Shown here: positions 29,758-39,981 of the stretch, in pieces
Layout: the number at the start of each line of letters is the position of its first letter
Position numbering within the stretch: position 1 is the stretch's first letter
Assembly (NCBI GenBank): GCA_015522475.1
Contig: WAMF01000019.1
Location: 1-64,000 of the forward strand
DNA from: Microcaldota archaeon
Lineage (GTDB): Archaea; Micrarchaeota; Micrarchaeia; Anstonellales; J096
Reading direction: 5' to 3'
DNA length: 64,000 nucleotides
Notes under the pieces: generated by a model
The model's database searches: none
Seen by the model: only the letters and a program-made list of their open reading frames with translations
What the model was told of the DNA's origin: nothing
Program-made: the position numbers and the translations under genes

Positions 29758-31608
29758 ATGTCAAGCAAAAAATCAAGCAACGGAGATAAAAGAGAAGAAA
29801 AAAACGAAGCAACGAAGGAAGTTACGAGAGAAGGCAAGCACTACATCCGCTCGCCCATAGTTACAGTTATGGGACACGTCGACCACGGAAAGACGACGAT
29901 ACTTGACAGAATACGCGGCAGTAGAGTAGCTGAAAAAGAAGCTGGTAGAATAACCCAAATGGTGGGCGCCAGCCTTACAACAAAACAATCTATAGAAGCA
30001 ATAAGTAAAGAAATAAAAAAACAGTTGGCCATTGAACTGCATATACCCGGCCTTCTCTTCATAGACACGCCCGGCCATGAGGTTTTCACAAGCTTAAGAG
30101 CTAGAGGAGGTAGCATAGCAGATATAGCTATACTTGTAATAGACATAAAACAGGGCATACAACCTCAAACAGTCGAGAGCATAGACCTGCTGAAAGAATA
30201 CAAAACGCCCTTTGTTGTAGCAGCCAACAAGATAGACCTCATAGACGGATGGCGCACGACGAAGCACAACAGCGTCTTAAAGGCCCTGGAAGAGCAGCCC
30301 AGCCATGTAAAAGAGCGCTTCGATGAGCTCATATACGACTTGATGGGCCAGCTCTCCATGCACGGCTTCAATGCTGAGCTTTTTTACAGAATAAAGGACT
30401 TCACAAAAGAACTTAGCATTATACCTGTGTCAGGCAAAACGGGGGAAGGGTTAGCGGAGCTTCTCCTCTTAGTCGCGGGGCTCAGCGAGCGCTACCTAAA
30501 GGACCGCCTGTACATACACCCCAAAGCTGAACCAAAGGGCACAGTCATAGAAGTAAAGGAAGAAAAGGGTTTGGGCATAACAGTAGATGCCATATTGTAC
30601 GACGGTGTTTTGAGAGAAGGCAGCGAGATTTACTTTATGGCCAAAGACGGCCTTGTAAAGCGGAAAATTAGGGCGCTTCTTATGCCCAACGTCTCCGGCA
30701 ACAATCCTCGCGAGAAGTACACGCGGATAAAAGAAGTTGTGGCAGCTGGGGGTGTTAAAATAGCTGCTCCAGAGCTCGACAACGTCTTGCCTGGCTCGCC
30801 CTTTGGAGCAGGACAAGAGTTGGAAAAGGCACTTGAAACAGATATGAAGCACATTATATTCGAGCACGAAGGCAAAGAAGGTGTAGTTGCTAAAACAGAC
30901 AGTTTAGGCAGCGCCGAGGCCCTTCTAAACCTCCTGAGAAAAGAAAACATAAAGGTCGCTAAGCTTGACGTAGGGCCCGTTAACAAAGACGACATTGTGT
31001 TTGCTGCTGCCAACAAAAAAGACGAATACAGAGCTGTCTTAGTCTTCAATATGCACGTCCAAAAGGAGATAATAAGCGAAGCAGAGGGATTGGGTGTTAA
31101 GCTCATTGTTTCTGACGTTATATACAAGCTGCCGGAGCTCTACGAGGAATTTAAGAAGGAAGTGCTTGAAAAGGCTAAAAACAAAATGGCGGAGCAGCTG
31201 CCTTTTCCGGCTAAACTCAAAGCGCTTAGAGGCTTTTTCTTTAGAAAGAGCAAACCGGCTGTATTCGGAGTGCGTGTGCTCGGCGGCGTTCTAAAACCCT
31301 CTATTTATCTTATGAACGAAAACGGCGAGACTGTCGGCCAAATAAAATCCATACAGAGTGAAAGCCAATCCATGAAGGAAGCAAAAGAAGGTGAGGAAGT
31401 TGCCATAAGTGTAGAGGGAGCAGAGCTGGGCAAAGACATACATGAAGACGAAGTTTTCTACACGAGCATGGGCAAGAAGGATGTGGAGAGATGGGAAGAA
31501 AAGCAAGCGGTTTTAGAAAAGGGCAGTGCAGCAGTCTTAGAGGAGATAAAGGCCATTCTCTTAAAGCGACAGCTTCGCCGCATAAAGGAAAGGGCCAGAA
31601 AAACCTAA
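29758..31608 (+). CDS. infB: Translation initiation factor aIF5B/IF-2
   Basis: PIVTVMGHVDHGKTTILDRIRGSRV, FIDTPGHEVFTSLRARGG, AANKIDLI. Confidence 0.97.
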   Translation: MSSKKSSNGDKREEKNEATKEVTREGKHYIRSPIVTVMGHVDHGKTTILDRIRGSRVAEKEAGRITQMVGASLTTKQSIEAISKEIKKQLAIELHIPGLLFIDTPGHEVFTSLRARGGSIADIAILVIDIKQGIQPQTVESIDLLKEYKTPFVVAANKIDLIDGWRTTKHNSVLKALEEQPSHVKERFDELIYDLMGQLSMHGFNAELFYRIKDFTKELSIIPVSGKTGEGLAELLLLVAGLSERYLKDRLYIHPKAEPKGTVIEVKEEKGLGITVDAILYDGVLREGSEIYFMAKDGLVKRKIRALLMPNVSGNNPREKYTRIKEVVAAGGVKIAAPELDNVLPGSPFGAGQELEKALETDMKHIIFEHEGKEGVVAKTDSLGSAEALLNLLRKENIKVAKLDVGPVNKDDIVFAAANKKDEYRAVLVFNMHVQKEIISEAEGLGVKLIVSDVIYKLPELYEEFKKEVLEKAKNKMAEQLPFPAKLKALRGFFFRKSKPAVFGVRVLGGVLKPSIYLMNENGETVGQIKSIQSESQSMKEAKEGEEVAISVEGAELGKDIHEDEVFYTSMGKKDVERWEEKQAVLEKGSAAVLEEIKAILLKRQLRRIKERARKT

Positions 31609-31998
31609 GAAAGAGGCAATGGCCATAAAAAGAGTGAAGAAAAGGCAAAATAAGAAGAAGGGGCTTTCTTGGTTTTTCTCATAAAATTTAGCGTGGTTAG
31701 CAGCATAGAGGGTAAGGGTAAATGGTTAGTGTAAGTATTAGATTAGATAGGATTAATAGCGCCAATTTAACATTAATACACATTACTACAAGGTACTACA
31801 AGGTAAATGAGAGGATATTAAAATAAAAGGTTACAAAAGATAACAGGGACAACTAACAGTAATAACACAGAAGACGATAGTAAGGCTTAAGCCGAGTTCA
31901 AAGGATTAAAATGGGCTAAGGTATGAAAAAGCGTACAAAAACAACAAGGTTTTAAAACTGTTTGCGAAAAACTTATATATGCCCTTGGCCCCTATAGT

Positions 31999-32110
31999 AC
32001 CGCCACTCTTTTTAGGGTGGGGGGACTGGCTACCTTGCCAGCGTCGGGCCTCCCGACGCTGGCCTCCTTTCCAAAAGTCGGGAAAAACAGGGGAAACCTT
32101 AGGGAAGCAA
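31999..32110 (+). ncRNA. Candidate structured ncRNA of unknown family (boundaries approximate)
   Basis: GC-rich block in AT-rich intergenic DNA; perfect 12-bp hairpin 32037-32048/32052-32063 and hairpin CCACTC/GGGTGG; TATA CTTATATATG at ~31972-31981. Confidence 0.5.
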
Positions 32111-32202
32111 GGAAGTAAGTAATAGCCCAAATAAAAAAAGCCAAAAAATGGCTAAAAGCCGCCCACATAGCTTTAAAAACATGACTTAGGATAATGTAAA
32201 AC

Positions 32203-32634
32203 ATGGAAAATGTGGGAAGTGAGGTAACTATTGGAGAAATTATGAAGAAGAAAGTCATATTCCTTCCGCAAGAGGGTACTGTCAAGGAAGCTGCAAAGCT
32301 CATGAAGGAGAACAGAGTTGGCTCTGTAGTTATCGTTGAAGGCAGTGCTGTGCGAGGCATAGTAACAGAGCGAGACATAGTAAGAAAAGTAGTAGCAAAA
32401 GGGAAGTCCTATGATACAAAAGTTGAAGAGATCATGAGCTCACCAGTTATAGTAGCAACGCCAGACACAACCATTGACCAAGCAGCTAGAGTTATGAAAG
32501 AAGAAGGTATAAGGAAGCTACCTATTATAGATAAGAATGGCTATTTGCAAGGCATCGTCACAAGCGACGACATAGTGCGTGTTTTCCCGAGCATTGTGGA
32601 GCTCATAGAAGAAGAGGCATTCCTCACAAGCTAA
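32203..32634 (+). CDS. Tandem CBS domain protein
   Basis: Two CBS repeats: RVGSVVIVEGSAVRGIVTERDIVRK and IRKLPIIDKNGYLQGIVTSDDIVR. Confidence 0.93.
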   Translation: MENVGSEVTIGEIMKKKVIFLPQEGTVKEAAKLMKENRVGSVVIVEGSAVRGIVTERDIVRKVVAKGKSYDTKVEEIMSSPVIVATPDTTIDQAARVMKEEGIRKLPIIDKNGYLQGIVTSDDIVRVFPSIVELIEEEAFLTS

Positions 32635-32708
32635 TAGCAACCGATAGCAAAAAACGACGGTAAAAGGAAGCCGGAAGAACCGAAAACGGCTAATAAGCTT
32701 ATACTCAT

Positions 32709-32767
32709 GCTGGGTGTTGGATGGCGGGTGCGATGGGTGAACACCGCTGCCAACGCCACCCAGCACA
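32709..32767 (+). ncRNA. Candidate H/ACA-like sRNA or 5'-UTR structure
   Basis: Stem GCTGGGT/ACCCAGC plus GTTGG/CCAAC, inner GCGG(G)TG/CACCGC, with ACA immediately 3' (32765-32767). Confidence 0.35.
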
Positions 32768-32791
32768 TCTGTATGCTAAGAAGGCAAAGAA

Positions 32792-33064
32792 ATGGCCTGT
32801 ATAAAGATAAAGGTTGCCCCTGGAAAAAAGAAAAGGGGTATTATTCTCGAAAAAGGCCGGGAAGGCCTTCCAATAGTTGCGCTCACTTCTCATCCCACCA
32901 AAGGAAAAGCCAACAAGGAGCTCTTAGAGTTCCTTAAGGGGGTGTTTGGAAAGCAGGTGGAAATAAAGAGGGGGCACAGCTCCAGAGAAAAGCTCATATG
33001 CGTTGAGCTTAGTGAAGAGGAGCTGTTCGCCGCTCTAAGAAAAGCCGCGCGAAGCGAAGCATGA
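32792..33064 (+). CDS. DUF167/YggU family protein
   Basis: IKIKVAPGKKKRG...SHPTKGKANKELLEFLKGVFG...GHSSREKLI. Confidence 0.88.
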   Translation: MACIKIKVAPGKKKRGIILEKGREGLPIVALTSHPTKGKANKELLEFLKGVFGKQVEIKRGHSSREKLICVELSEEELFAALRKAARSEA

Positions 33065-33102
33065 GCGCGAGGAATAAACAATAAGAAGAAAGAGGTGAAA
33101 GT

Positions 33103-34380
33103 ATGGGAAAAACATATATAGATACAGTAAAGTACACAATATACGCCTACTTTGAAGTGGATGGTATGGTTGAAAAACCCGACGTAGTAGGAGCTGTATT
33201 CGGCCAAACAGAAGGCTTGCTAGGAGAGGATCTTGACTTAAGAGAGCTCCAAAAGAACGGCCGCATCGGCAGGATAGAGGTTGAGCTCGTCAACGAAAGA
33301 GGGAAAACGAAGGGTGTCATAAAGATTCCATCAAGCTTGGACATGGTCGAAACAGCTATTATAGGAGCAGCCCTAGAAACTGTCGATAGAGTTGGGCCAT
33401 GTGAAGCCAAAATAAGCATAGACAGAATAGAAGACAACAGGAACGAAAAGCGAAAGAAGATCATAACAAAGGCAAAGCAGCTCTTGAAAAATCTCATAAC
33501 GACGCAGATACCAGAGACAAAGGAGCTTACAGAGATGGTTAGGAAAGAGGTGAAAATAAGCGAGCTCGTCACATATGGCCCAGAGAAGTTGCCAGCGGGT
33601 CCAACCATAGACATATCTGACTCTGTAATCTTCGTCGAAGGAAGGGCAGATGTAGTGAATCTCCTAAAGAACGACATAACAAATGTTATAGGCATAGGAG
33701 GGGCAAAGGTGCCCAAAACCGTCGTAGAGTTATCCAAGAAGAAGGAAACAACCGTATTCCTCGATGGCGATAGAGGTGGAGACATCATACTAAAGGAGCT
33801 GCTAAACGCGGGCGTTGACATAGACTACGTGGCAAGAGCTCCAACGGGCAAAGAAGTAGAAGAGCTTACGAGAAAGGAGATAATAAAGGCGCTGAGAAAC
33901 AAGACGCCAGTCCACCAGGAGCATCCACACCCCATAAAAGAAGGACAACTTAGAGAGCAAACAAATGCAACAAACAACGGCAGACAAAAACAAAAACAAG
34001 CCAAACGAGAAAACAGAGAAGCGGCGGTTGAACGAAAAGAAAACGGAAGCAGAGGAAAAGCAGATAAAAGCGAAGGCAAAGAAGAAAGAAAAATCGAATT
34101 CAACAAAGCCAGCTTCCTCGACGAGCTCAAAGACCTCAACGGAAGGCTTAGGGCCAGAATCTACGATGAGAATCAGACACTCATAAAAGAGGTCTCAGTG
34201 CGCGAAATGCTACCTACACTTCAATCCATGGATGAAGTGGGTGCAGTTGTCTTTGATGGCATAGTGACACAACGCCTCTTAGATATAGCTGCAGCAAAAG
34301 GCGCTAAGTATGTAGTTGGCGCAAGGCTGGGCAACATAAACAAAAAGAAAGAAGGCCTAACTGTCATAACTGCTAAATAG
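33103..34380 (+). CDS. dnaG: Archaeal DnaG primase-like protein (Toprim)
   Basis: GPEKLPAGPTIDISDSVIFVEGRADVVNLLKNDITNVIGIGG, DGDRGGDIILKEL. Confidence 0.96.
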   Translation: MGKTYIDTVKYTIYAYFEVDGMVEKPDVVGAVFGQTEGLLGEDLDLRELQKNGRIGRIEVELVNERGKTKGVIKIPSSLDMVETAIIGAALETVDRVGPCEAKISIDRIEDNRNEKRKKIITKAKQLLKNLITTQIPETKELTEMVRKEVKISELVTYGPEKLPAGPTIDISDSVIFVEGRADVVNLLKNDITNVIGIGGAKVPKTVVELSKKKETTVFLDGDRGGDIILKELLNAGVDIDYVARAPTGKEVEELTRKEIIKALRNKTPVHQEHPHPIKEGQLREQTNATNNGRQKQKQAKRENREAAVERKENGSRGKADKSEGKEERKIEFNKASFLDELKDLNGRLRARIYDENQTLIKEVSVREMLPTLQSMDEVGAVVFDGIVTQRLLDIAAAKGAKYVVGARLGNINKKKEGLTVITAK

Positions 34381-34509
34381 ATGGGTAGGAAGGAGTAGGA
34401 AAGAGCATCTGAAAAGCCATCGTAGATGACTAAAAAAGAAAGGTAGAAAGAGTGGAATCCCTCAACAGGAACCTGCAAGGTGAGTAAATAGTAGATGGTG
34501 AGGGGCAAA

Positions 34510-35190
34510 ATGGCTAAAAAGACGACAAAAATAGACTTGCACAATCACACAGTTTATTCCTTAGATGCACTAACCACGCCGGAAGAGCTTGTTAGGCAGG
34601 CTGTTAAGAAAGGCATAAGCAGCATTGCATTGACAGACCATGACACCATGAAAGCCCTCCCCTACGTCGAAAAAGCTGCAAAAGGCAAAGTCATCATAAT
34701 CCCTGGTGAAGAAATTATGTGCAGAGAAGGTGAGGTTATAGGCCTCTTTCTATTGGAAGAAATAAAACCGGGGCTTTCTGTTGAAGAAGCGCTCGTCGAG
34801 ATAAGGGGGCAAGGAGCTCTAGCCTATGCCCCTCACCCCTTTGACAAGATGCGCCACGGCATAAAGAATGAAGAGCTCTTGAAAAAAATGGACATTATCG
34901 AAGTGGGTAATGCAAAGTGCACCGCTGCCTTTGATAAAGAGGCAGAGCGATTTGCGGATAAATACGGCTTATTGAAAGGAGCCGGCAGCGATAGCCACAG
35001 GCCCAAAGAAGTGGGGCGCGCTTATGTAGAAGTGGAAAATCCCGTCGAGTCGCCAGAAGAGCTGTTGGTAGAGCTGAAAAAGGGCCACATAGTGGTTGAG
35101 AGAAGGACAACACTTCTGGAGAAGCTTTCTCGTCATGCAACGCTTTCATGGAAAAAGATCTCAGAGAAATTCAGGAAACAGCAAGAATAG
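34510..35190 (+). CDS. PHP-domain metal-dependent phosphoesterase
   Basis: DLHNHTVYSLDALTTPEEL, ALTDHDTMKALP, APHPFDKMRHG, GSDSHRP. Confidence 0.92.
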   Translation: MAKKTTKIDLHNHTVYSLDALTTPEELVRQAVKKGISSIALTDHDTMKALPYVEKAAKGKVIIIPGEEIMCREGEVIGLFLLEEIKPGLSVEEALVEIRGQGALAYAPHPFDKMRHGIKNEELLKKMDIIEVGNAKCTAAFDKEAERFADKYGLLKGAGSDSHRPKEVGRAYVEVENPVESPEELLVELKKGHIVVERRTTLLEKLSRHATLSWKKISEKFRKQQE

Positions 35191-35291
35191 TAGAGTTGAT
35201 GTAAGCTGTTAAGCCATAGACATCGAGCCATTAGGGCCCGATCACAAATTGGCTCAAGCAAGCTCGAGCGTCCCAAAGAGAAAGCTTTATA

Positions 35292-36143
35292 ATGCATGGC
35301 TTTGTATATTATACAATGCTGTCCACCCCCACCAAATCTGCTGAAAGCGAGCTAGCCACTGCCTTAGCCAAGGAGCAACAGCTAGCCCCATTCAAGGAAG
35401 AAGAACTAGAGACGCTCGTTAAAGAAGAGAATTGGCGCGCCGAGCTTGTGGAGCTTATCATATCAAACAAGCTTGACCCATGGAATATAGATATAGGACA
35501 GCTAGCAAAGGCCTTTATGGAAAGGCTCGACACTTATATCGCAGAGGGTTTTGAGCTCCCTTCTAACTTAGTACTTGCGGCAGCAATCATACTCAAGTTC
35601 AAAAGCATGAGTTTGAAGCTCAAAGAAGAGCCAAGCGAAGACATAAACTTGGATGTAGATGAGCAAACACAAATAAAAGAAACCGGCCTCCTTATACGGA
35701 GAGCACCCCCAGCACCCATAACACTCAAAGAGATTGTTAAAGCTGTGGAGAGGGCTTTAGAGCGCATGAGGAAGAGCGCTCCGCCCAAAAAGACACCTAC
35801 CTTAAAAGAAACTGTCATAGAAATCAACGAGGAAGACGTGCAAAAGGAGGTTGCGACCCTATATGAAAGGCTCGTCGAGATGTACAAGGCAAGAAGAGAG
35901 AAAATCCTTCTCTCCCATCTGCTAAACGACAAAAATGACTATCCAAAGGGGCAAGGAAATGACAACATGCAAGGGATGCAAGACATACAAAACATGGCCT
36001 TTTCGGAAAGGCTAACAAAAACCCTACTCAGACTTTTGTTTTTGGCCAACGAAGAGAAAGTAGAGCTCATACAGGAGGAGCTATTTGGAGAGGTAGAGGT
36101 GAGGCTTTTTGAAGAGGCAAGAGAAGCTGGAGAAGTTAATTGA
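35292..36143 (+). CDS. scpA: Segregation and condensation protein A
   Basis: NKLDPWNIDIGQLAKAFMERL, LAAAIILKFKSMSL kleisin motifs. Confidence 0.88.
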   Translation: MHGFVYYTMLSTPTKSAESELATALAKEQQLAPFKEEELETLVKEENWRAELVELIISNKLDPWNIDIGQLAKAFMERLDTYIAEGFELPSNLVLAAAIILKFKSMSLKLKEEPSEDINLDVDEQTQIKETGLLIRRAPPAPITLKEIVKAVERALERMRKSAPPKKTPTLKETVIEINEEDVQKEVATLYERLVEMYKARREKILLSHLLNDKNDYPKGQGNDNMQGMQDIQNMAFSERLTKTLLRLLFLANEEKVELIQEELFGEVEVRLFEEAREAGEVN

Positions 36144-36573
36144 AGGCCTGCTTTTCCTAACGGCAAAAGAGTGGAAAGCTGAAGAGATAGCCAAACTTCT
36201 AAAAGCAGATGGACAAGAGGTTAAAGAAGCGCTCCAAAAGCTAGCCGAGAGATTTAACAATCTAGACATAATTATAGCTGTACGCAAGATCGGCGATTAC
36301 TACAGTATGAATGTAAAGCCTGAATACGTGCCCCTTCTCAAGCGATTCATAAAGGCAAAGGAACTCACACGCAAGCAGGCGAGGCTCCTCGCCATTATAG
36401 AGGCAAACAAGGGCATTAAAAAAAGCGTGCTCGCAAAGAAGCTGGGCTCAGCAGTATACGAAAGCATAGGCGAACTCGTGAAAATGGGCTTTGTCACAGA
36501 AGTAAAAGAGGACAGAACGTCTCGCCTTTTCACAACAGAGAAGTATAAAGAGTACAGAGAGCTTTACAAGTAG
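36109..36573 (+). CDS. scpB: Segregation and condensation protein B (TTG start, overlaps scpA)
   Basis: LIEGLLFLTAKEWKAEEIAKLL, tandem wHTH layout. Confidence 0.8.
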   Translation: MKRQEKLEKLIEGLLFLTAKEWKAEEIAKLLKADGQEVKEALQKLAERFNNLDIIIAVRKIGDYYSMNVKPEYVPLLKRFIKAKELTRKQARLLAIIEANKGIKKSVLAKKLGSAVYESIGELVKMGFVTEVKEDRTSRLFTTEKYKEYRELYK

Positions 36574-36644
36574 GCAACCAACAAATAAACAGTGGGACTG
36601 GCGTACAGTGAAGGTTTATTAAATATCTCTACAAAGGTGGAAGT

Positions 36645-37327
36645 ATGGAAGAAGATAATAAAAAGAGCAGCGGGCCAATCAAGATAGAGGTCAACTCTAT
36701 CAAAATCAGCCCCCATCTATAAGGGTTATAGACAAAAATGGGAAAGAGATTTCATTTAAAAACGAGGAGGAATTCAAGGAGTGGGCTAAAGAGAACCTAT
36801 CTGAAGAGGAGTATGCCACGCTTATAGACGAGATAGACAACGTTAGAAAAGAAGAGTATGTAGAGGAAAGTCCATCGCCTGCTGCCAAAAGAACAGGAGT
36901 TGAAATGAAGCTATCTGCAAGCTGGGAAGAGAAAGGAACACATAATAAGAAAGGATCTTTTCCCACCCTTAGAAGATTAGAGGAGGGAAAGGGAAGTAAA
37001 GAGAAAATTGTGAAAGTATCTGCGGATTTATCAATCGTCCCAGCTATTTTTGGAGGTATTCTAAGCATAATGCTAGCCCCACTTTTTACCCATTTCTCTC
37101 AGTCGTCTGCATCATCCTTTCAGGACAAAAAGGTTGAGAATTTCCTCAACGCCGTTGAGAAGCGACTGGCTTATACAAAAGAGCTAAGTGAAAGTGAAGT
37201 TAAGGAAATGACAAAAGAGAAAGGTCTCCATTACAATAAGCCTTTAGAGAGCGTGTTGAAAGCAAGAGGAATAAAGAAGAAAAGCCAAGGGTTGTTTAGA
37301 GAAGCTATGTATGTAAGGGAAGTGTAG
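36645..37327 (+). pseudogene. Hypothetical single-TM protein interrupted by a -1 frameshift at C5 (36710-36714)
   Basis: Frame 1 MEEDNKKSSGPIKIEVNSIKISP ends at TAA 36720; shifted frame continues PSIRVIDKNGKEISFKNEEEFKEWAKENLSEEEYATLID... into the 36905 ORF. Confidence 0.7.
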
Positions 37328-37620
37328 GTGTACGAATGGGGTGAGCTCTGTCAATGTTACTTTAATGCTAACTTAATGTTGATTTAACTACTAACCTGAT
37401 CCTTCTACCGCTTGCCTATGTATTGCTTGTATTAAGCTTGCATTGACGCCCAACTATAAGGCTAAACGTACGATGGTATAAATTGCTCGTAAATCCTATA
37501 AAGGAGGAATCAGTAACGACTAGTTGAAACAAGCAGCTTTAAAAAGATTTCCCCAGGGAAGATAGACAAGCTCTGCTATATTTGGCAGATGGAAGAAAAA
37601 ATGTTTAAGGAGGGATATGT

Positions 37621-38865
37621 ATGGCTAAAAAGGAACACATGAATATAGTCTTTATCGGCCACGTAGATGCCGGTAAGTCCACAACAGTGGGTAGGATCTT
37701 GTACGAGACGGGAAAGATCGACGAGCAGGTGATCCGCCGCTTAAAGGAAGAGGCAGAGAAGCACGGGAAGCAGACCTTTGAGTTTGCCTACGTCATGGAC
37801 CGCTTAAAGGAAGAGAGAGAGCGTGGTGTTACTATCGACATCAGTCACCAAGAGTTCGAGACACCAAAGTACTTCTTCACAATTATAGACGCTCCTGGCC
37901 ACAAAGACTTTGTTAAAAACATGATTACGGGCGCGAGCCAAGCTGACGCCGCTGTCCTCGTCGTCAGCGGTAAGGATGGTGTACAACCACAGACAAAGGA
38001 GCACACATTCCTTGCCAAGGTTCTAGGCATTAATCAGCTCATTGTCCTAGTAAGCAAGATGGACGCCGTTGATTACAGCCAAGATGCTTACAACAAGGTA
38101 AAGGCAGAGGTAGAGCAACTCCTTAAGGGTGTGGGCTACGACGTAAGCAAAATCCCCATCATCCCAGCCTCAGCTTACTACGGAGACAACCTAGTCAAAA
38201 AGAGCGAGAAGATGAGCTGGTACAACGGCCCAACGCTCTTCGAAGCGTTCGACACACTCCAATCCCCAGAGAGACCTGTAGATAAGCCTCTCCGCTTACC
38301 TATACAGGATGTGCTCACAATTACAGGCCATGGCCTCGTTCCAGTAGGTAGAATAGAAACAGGTACAATGAAAGAAGGACAAAAGGTTATTGTTATGCCT
38401 AGTGGGGCTGTTGGTGAAGTTAAAAGAATAGAGATGCATCACCAGGAAGTGCCAGAAGCTATTCCAGGAGACAACATAGGTTTCAATCTAAAAGGCGTTG
38501 ACAAGAAGGATGTTAAAAGAGGTTATGTCGTCGGCCCAACAGACAATCCCCCAACGATTGCAGAGGAGTTCACAGCTCAGATCATTGTGCTTAACCACCC
38601 TACAGCCATAAGCGTAGGTTATACACCTGTCTTCCACATACACACAGCTACATTCCCAGGCCGCTTTGTAGAGATAAAGGATCCACAAGGCAATCCTAAG
38701 GACTTCCTGAAGACAGGCGAAGCAGGCATAGTAAAAGTACAACCTCTTAAGCCCGTCGTTGTCGAGAAGTACAGTGAGTTCGGTCCATTGGGCAGGTTTG
38801 CCATACGTGATATGAATATGACTGTGGCTGCAGGTGTTGTGTTGGACGTTAAGAAGAAGCAGTAA
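37621..38865 (+). CDS. tuf: Translation elongation factor aEF1A
   Basis: [40 protein letters not shown]. Confidence 0.98.
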   Translation: MAKKEHMNIVFIGHVDAGKSTTVGRILYETGKIDEQVIRRLKEEAEKHGKQTFEFAYVMDRLKEERERGVTIDISHQEFETPKYFFTIIDAPGHKDFVKNMITGASQADAAVLVVSGKDGVQPQTKEHTFLAKVLGINQLIVLVSKMDAVDYSQDAYNKVKAEVEQLLKGVGYDVSKIPIIPASAYYGDNLVKKSEKMSWYNGPTLFEAFDTLQSPERPVDKPLRLPIQDVLTITGHGLVPVGRIETGTMKEGQKVIVMPSGAVGEVKRIEMHHQEVPEAIPGDNIGFNLKGVDKKDVKRGYVVGPTDNPPTIAEEFTAQIIVLNHPTAISVGYTPVFHIHTATFPGRFVEIKDPQGNPKDFLKTGEAGIVKVQPLKPVVVEKYSEFGPLGRFAIRDMNMTVAAGVVLDVKKKQ

Positions 38866-38916
38866 ATCAGCAAATCTACGTGAATAAAAGACGGGAAATA
38901 GAAAATAGGTGAGTAT

Positions 38917-39228
38917 GTGGCTCGGGCACGTGTAAGACTTGAAGGTGGAGATAGCAAGGATCTCCAATACATCGTCGACCAGCTCAGAATGATGGGCAAC
39001 GCCCTTAACATAAAAGTAAGGGGACCTATTAGACTGCCCAGAAAAAACCTCGTCCTTCCAACGAGGCGGACGCCTTGTGGAGACGGCAGCGACACGTACG
39101 AGAAGTGGTGGGCGCGCATATCCCGCTGGCTTGTTGAGCTTGAAGGCGACGAGAAAGCCCTTAGGCAAATTCTCCGCATAAAGGTGCCCGACAAAGTCTA
39201 CGTCCGCATAATACTGCTTGGCAGCTAA
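38917..39228 (+). CDS. rps10: 30S ribosomal protein S10 (GTG start)
   Basis: KVRGPIRLPRKNLVLPTRRTPCGDGSDTYEKWWARISRWL. Confidence 0.95.
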   Translation: MARARVRLEGGDSKDLQYIVDQLRMMGNALNIKVRGPIRLPRKNLVLPTRRTPCGDGSDTYEKWWARISRWLVELEGDEKALRQILRIKVPDKVYVRIILLGS

Positions 39229-39301
39229 AGATAAAGAGTATTGGACTGAAGAGCAAAACTAGCTAAGTCCTTTTTTATTTTTTATGTCTTATTTTTACAG
39301 C

Positions 39302-39850
39302 ATGGCCAAAAGAAAGAGGAAAGCTAAGAGAAGGCTGCTCGCTCCATCAACAAGAAATATACCTAATATGCTGAAGTTCGTCGTAGACGAGATGCTGTTA
39401 GATGTTGCCAAATATCTGCGCATAATAGGCTATGATACTATTTGCCCCGTGCCAGGCACGCAAGATCGCTTTATTTTAGAAGATATAAAGAAAAGGGTTC
39501 TTATAACTGCGGACAAGGAGTTCTGCAGGTTAACACGAAAAAAAGGCCGGCGCTGTATATATGTCGATGTTCAGTCCAGCCTTAATAAAAAGCTCTCTCA
39601 CGTCATAGGTAAGCTCCACCTTGTTCCGCGCTATAAGCATTCTAGGTGCCCAAAGTGCAACGGCACACTACGAAGAGAGAAAAGCGAGAACGTGGATGTG
39701 GATGAAGGCATAAGAAGAAGGCATCGCTATGTTTACGTGTGCGAGGTTTGTGGCCACATCTACTGGAAAGGTAGCCAATGGCAGAGGATGATTGCACGCA
39801 TCTGGCGTATAAGAAAAAAGCTAGGCTTAATAAAACCTCGTCGGAAATGA
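39302..39850 (+). CDS. Mut7-C RNase domain protein (DUF82) with Zn ribbon
   Basis: KFVVDEMLLDVAKYLRIIGYDT, LITADKEF, CPKCNG...CEVCGHIYWKGSQWQRM. Confidence 0.9.
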   Translation: MAKRKRKAKRRLLAPSTRNIPNMLKFVVDEMLLDVAKYLRIIGYDTICPVPGTQDRFILEDIKKRVLITADKEFCRLTRKKGRRCIYVDVQSSLNKKLSHVIGKLHLVPRYKHSRCPKCNGTLRREKSENVDVDEGIRRRHRYVYVCEVCGHIYWKGSQWQRMIARIWRIRKKLGLIKPRRK

Positions 39851-39904
39851 AGCTGGGAGGCAAGCGAAGCTTTTAAATTATTCCGCTAAATAGTAGTAAA
39901 AGCT

Positions 39905-39977
39905 GCCTCGGTAGCTCAGGCGGTAGAGCGTTCGCTTGGTAAGCGAAAGGTCGAGGGTTCAAATCCCTCCCGAGGCT
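39905..39977 (+). tRNA. tRNA-Thr(GGU)
   Basis: GCCTCGG...TTGGTAA...TTCAAAT...CCGAGGC cloverleaf. Confidence 0.97.
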
Positions 39978-39981
39978 CTCT

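Noticed and set aside
31999-32110. SRP 7S RNA or RNase P RNA
   Set aside because: The conserved SRP helix 8 (GGAAGGGAGCAGC-type) and RNase P CR motifs were not seen, and the block is too short.
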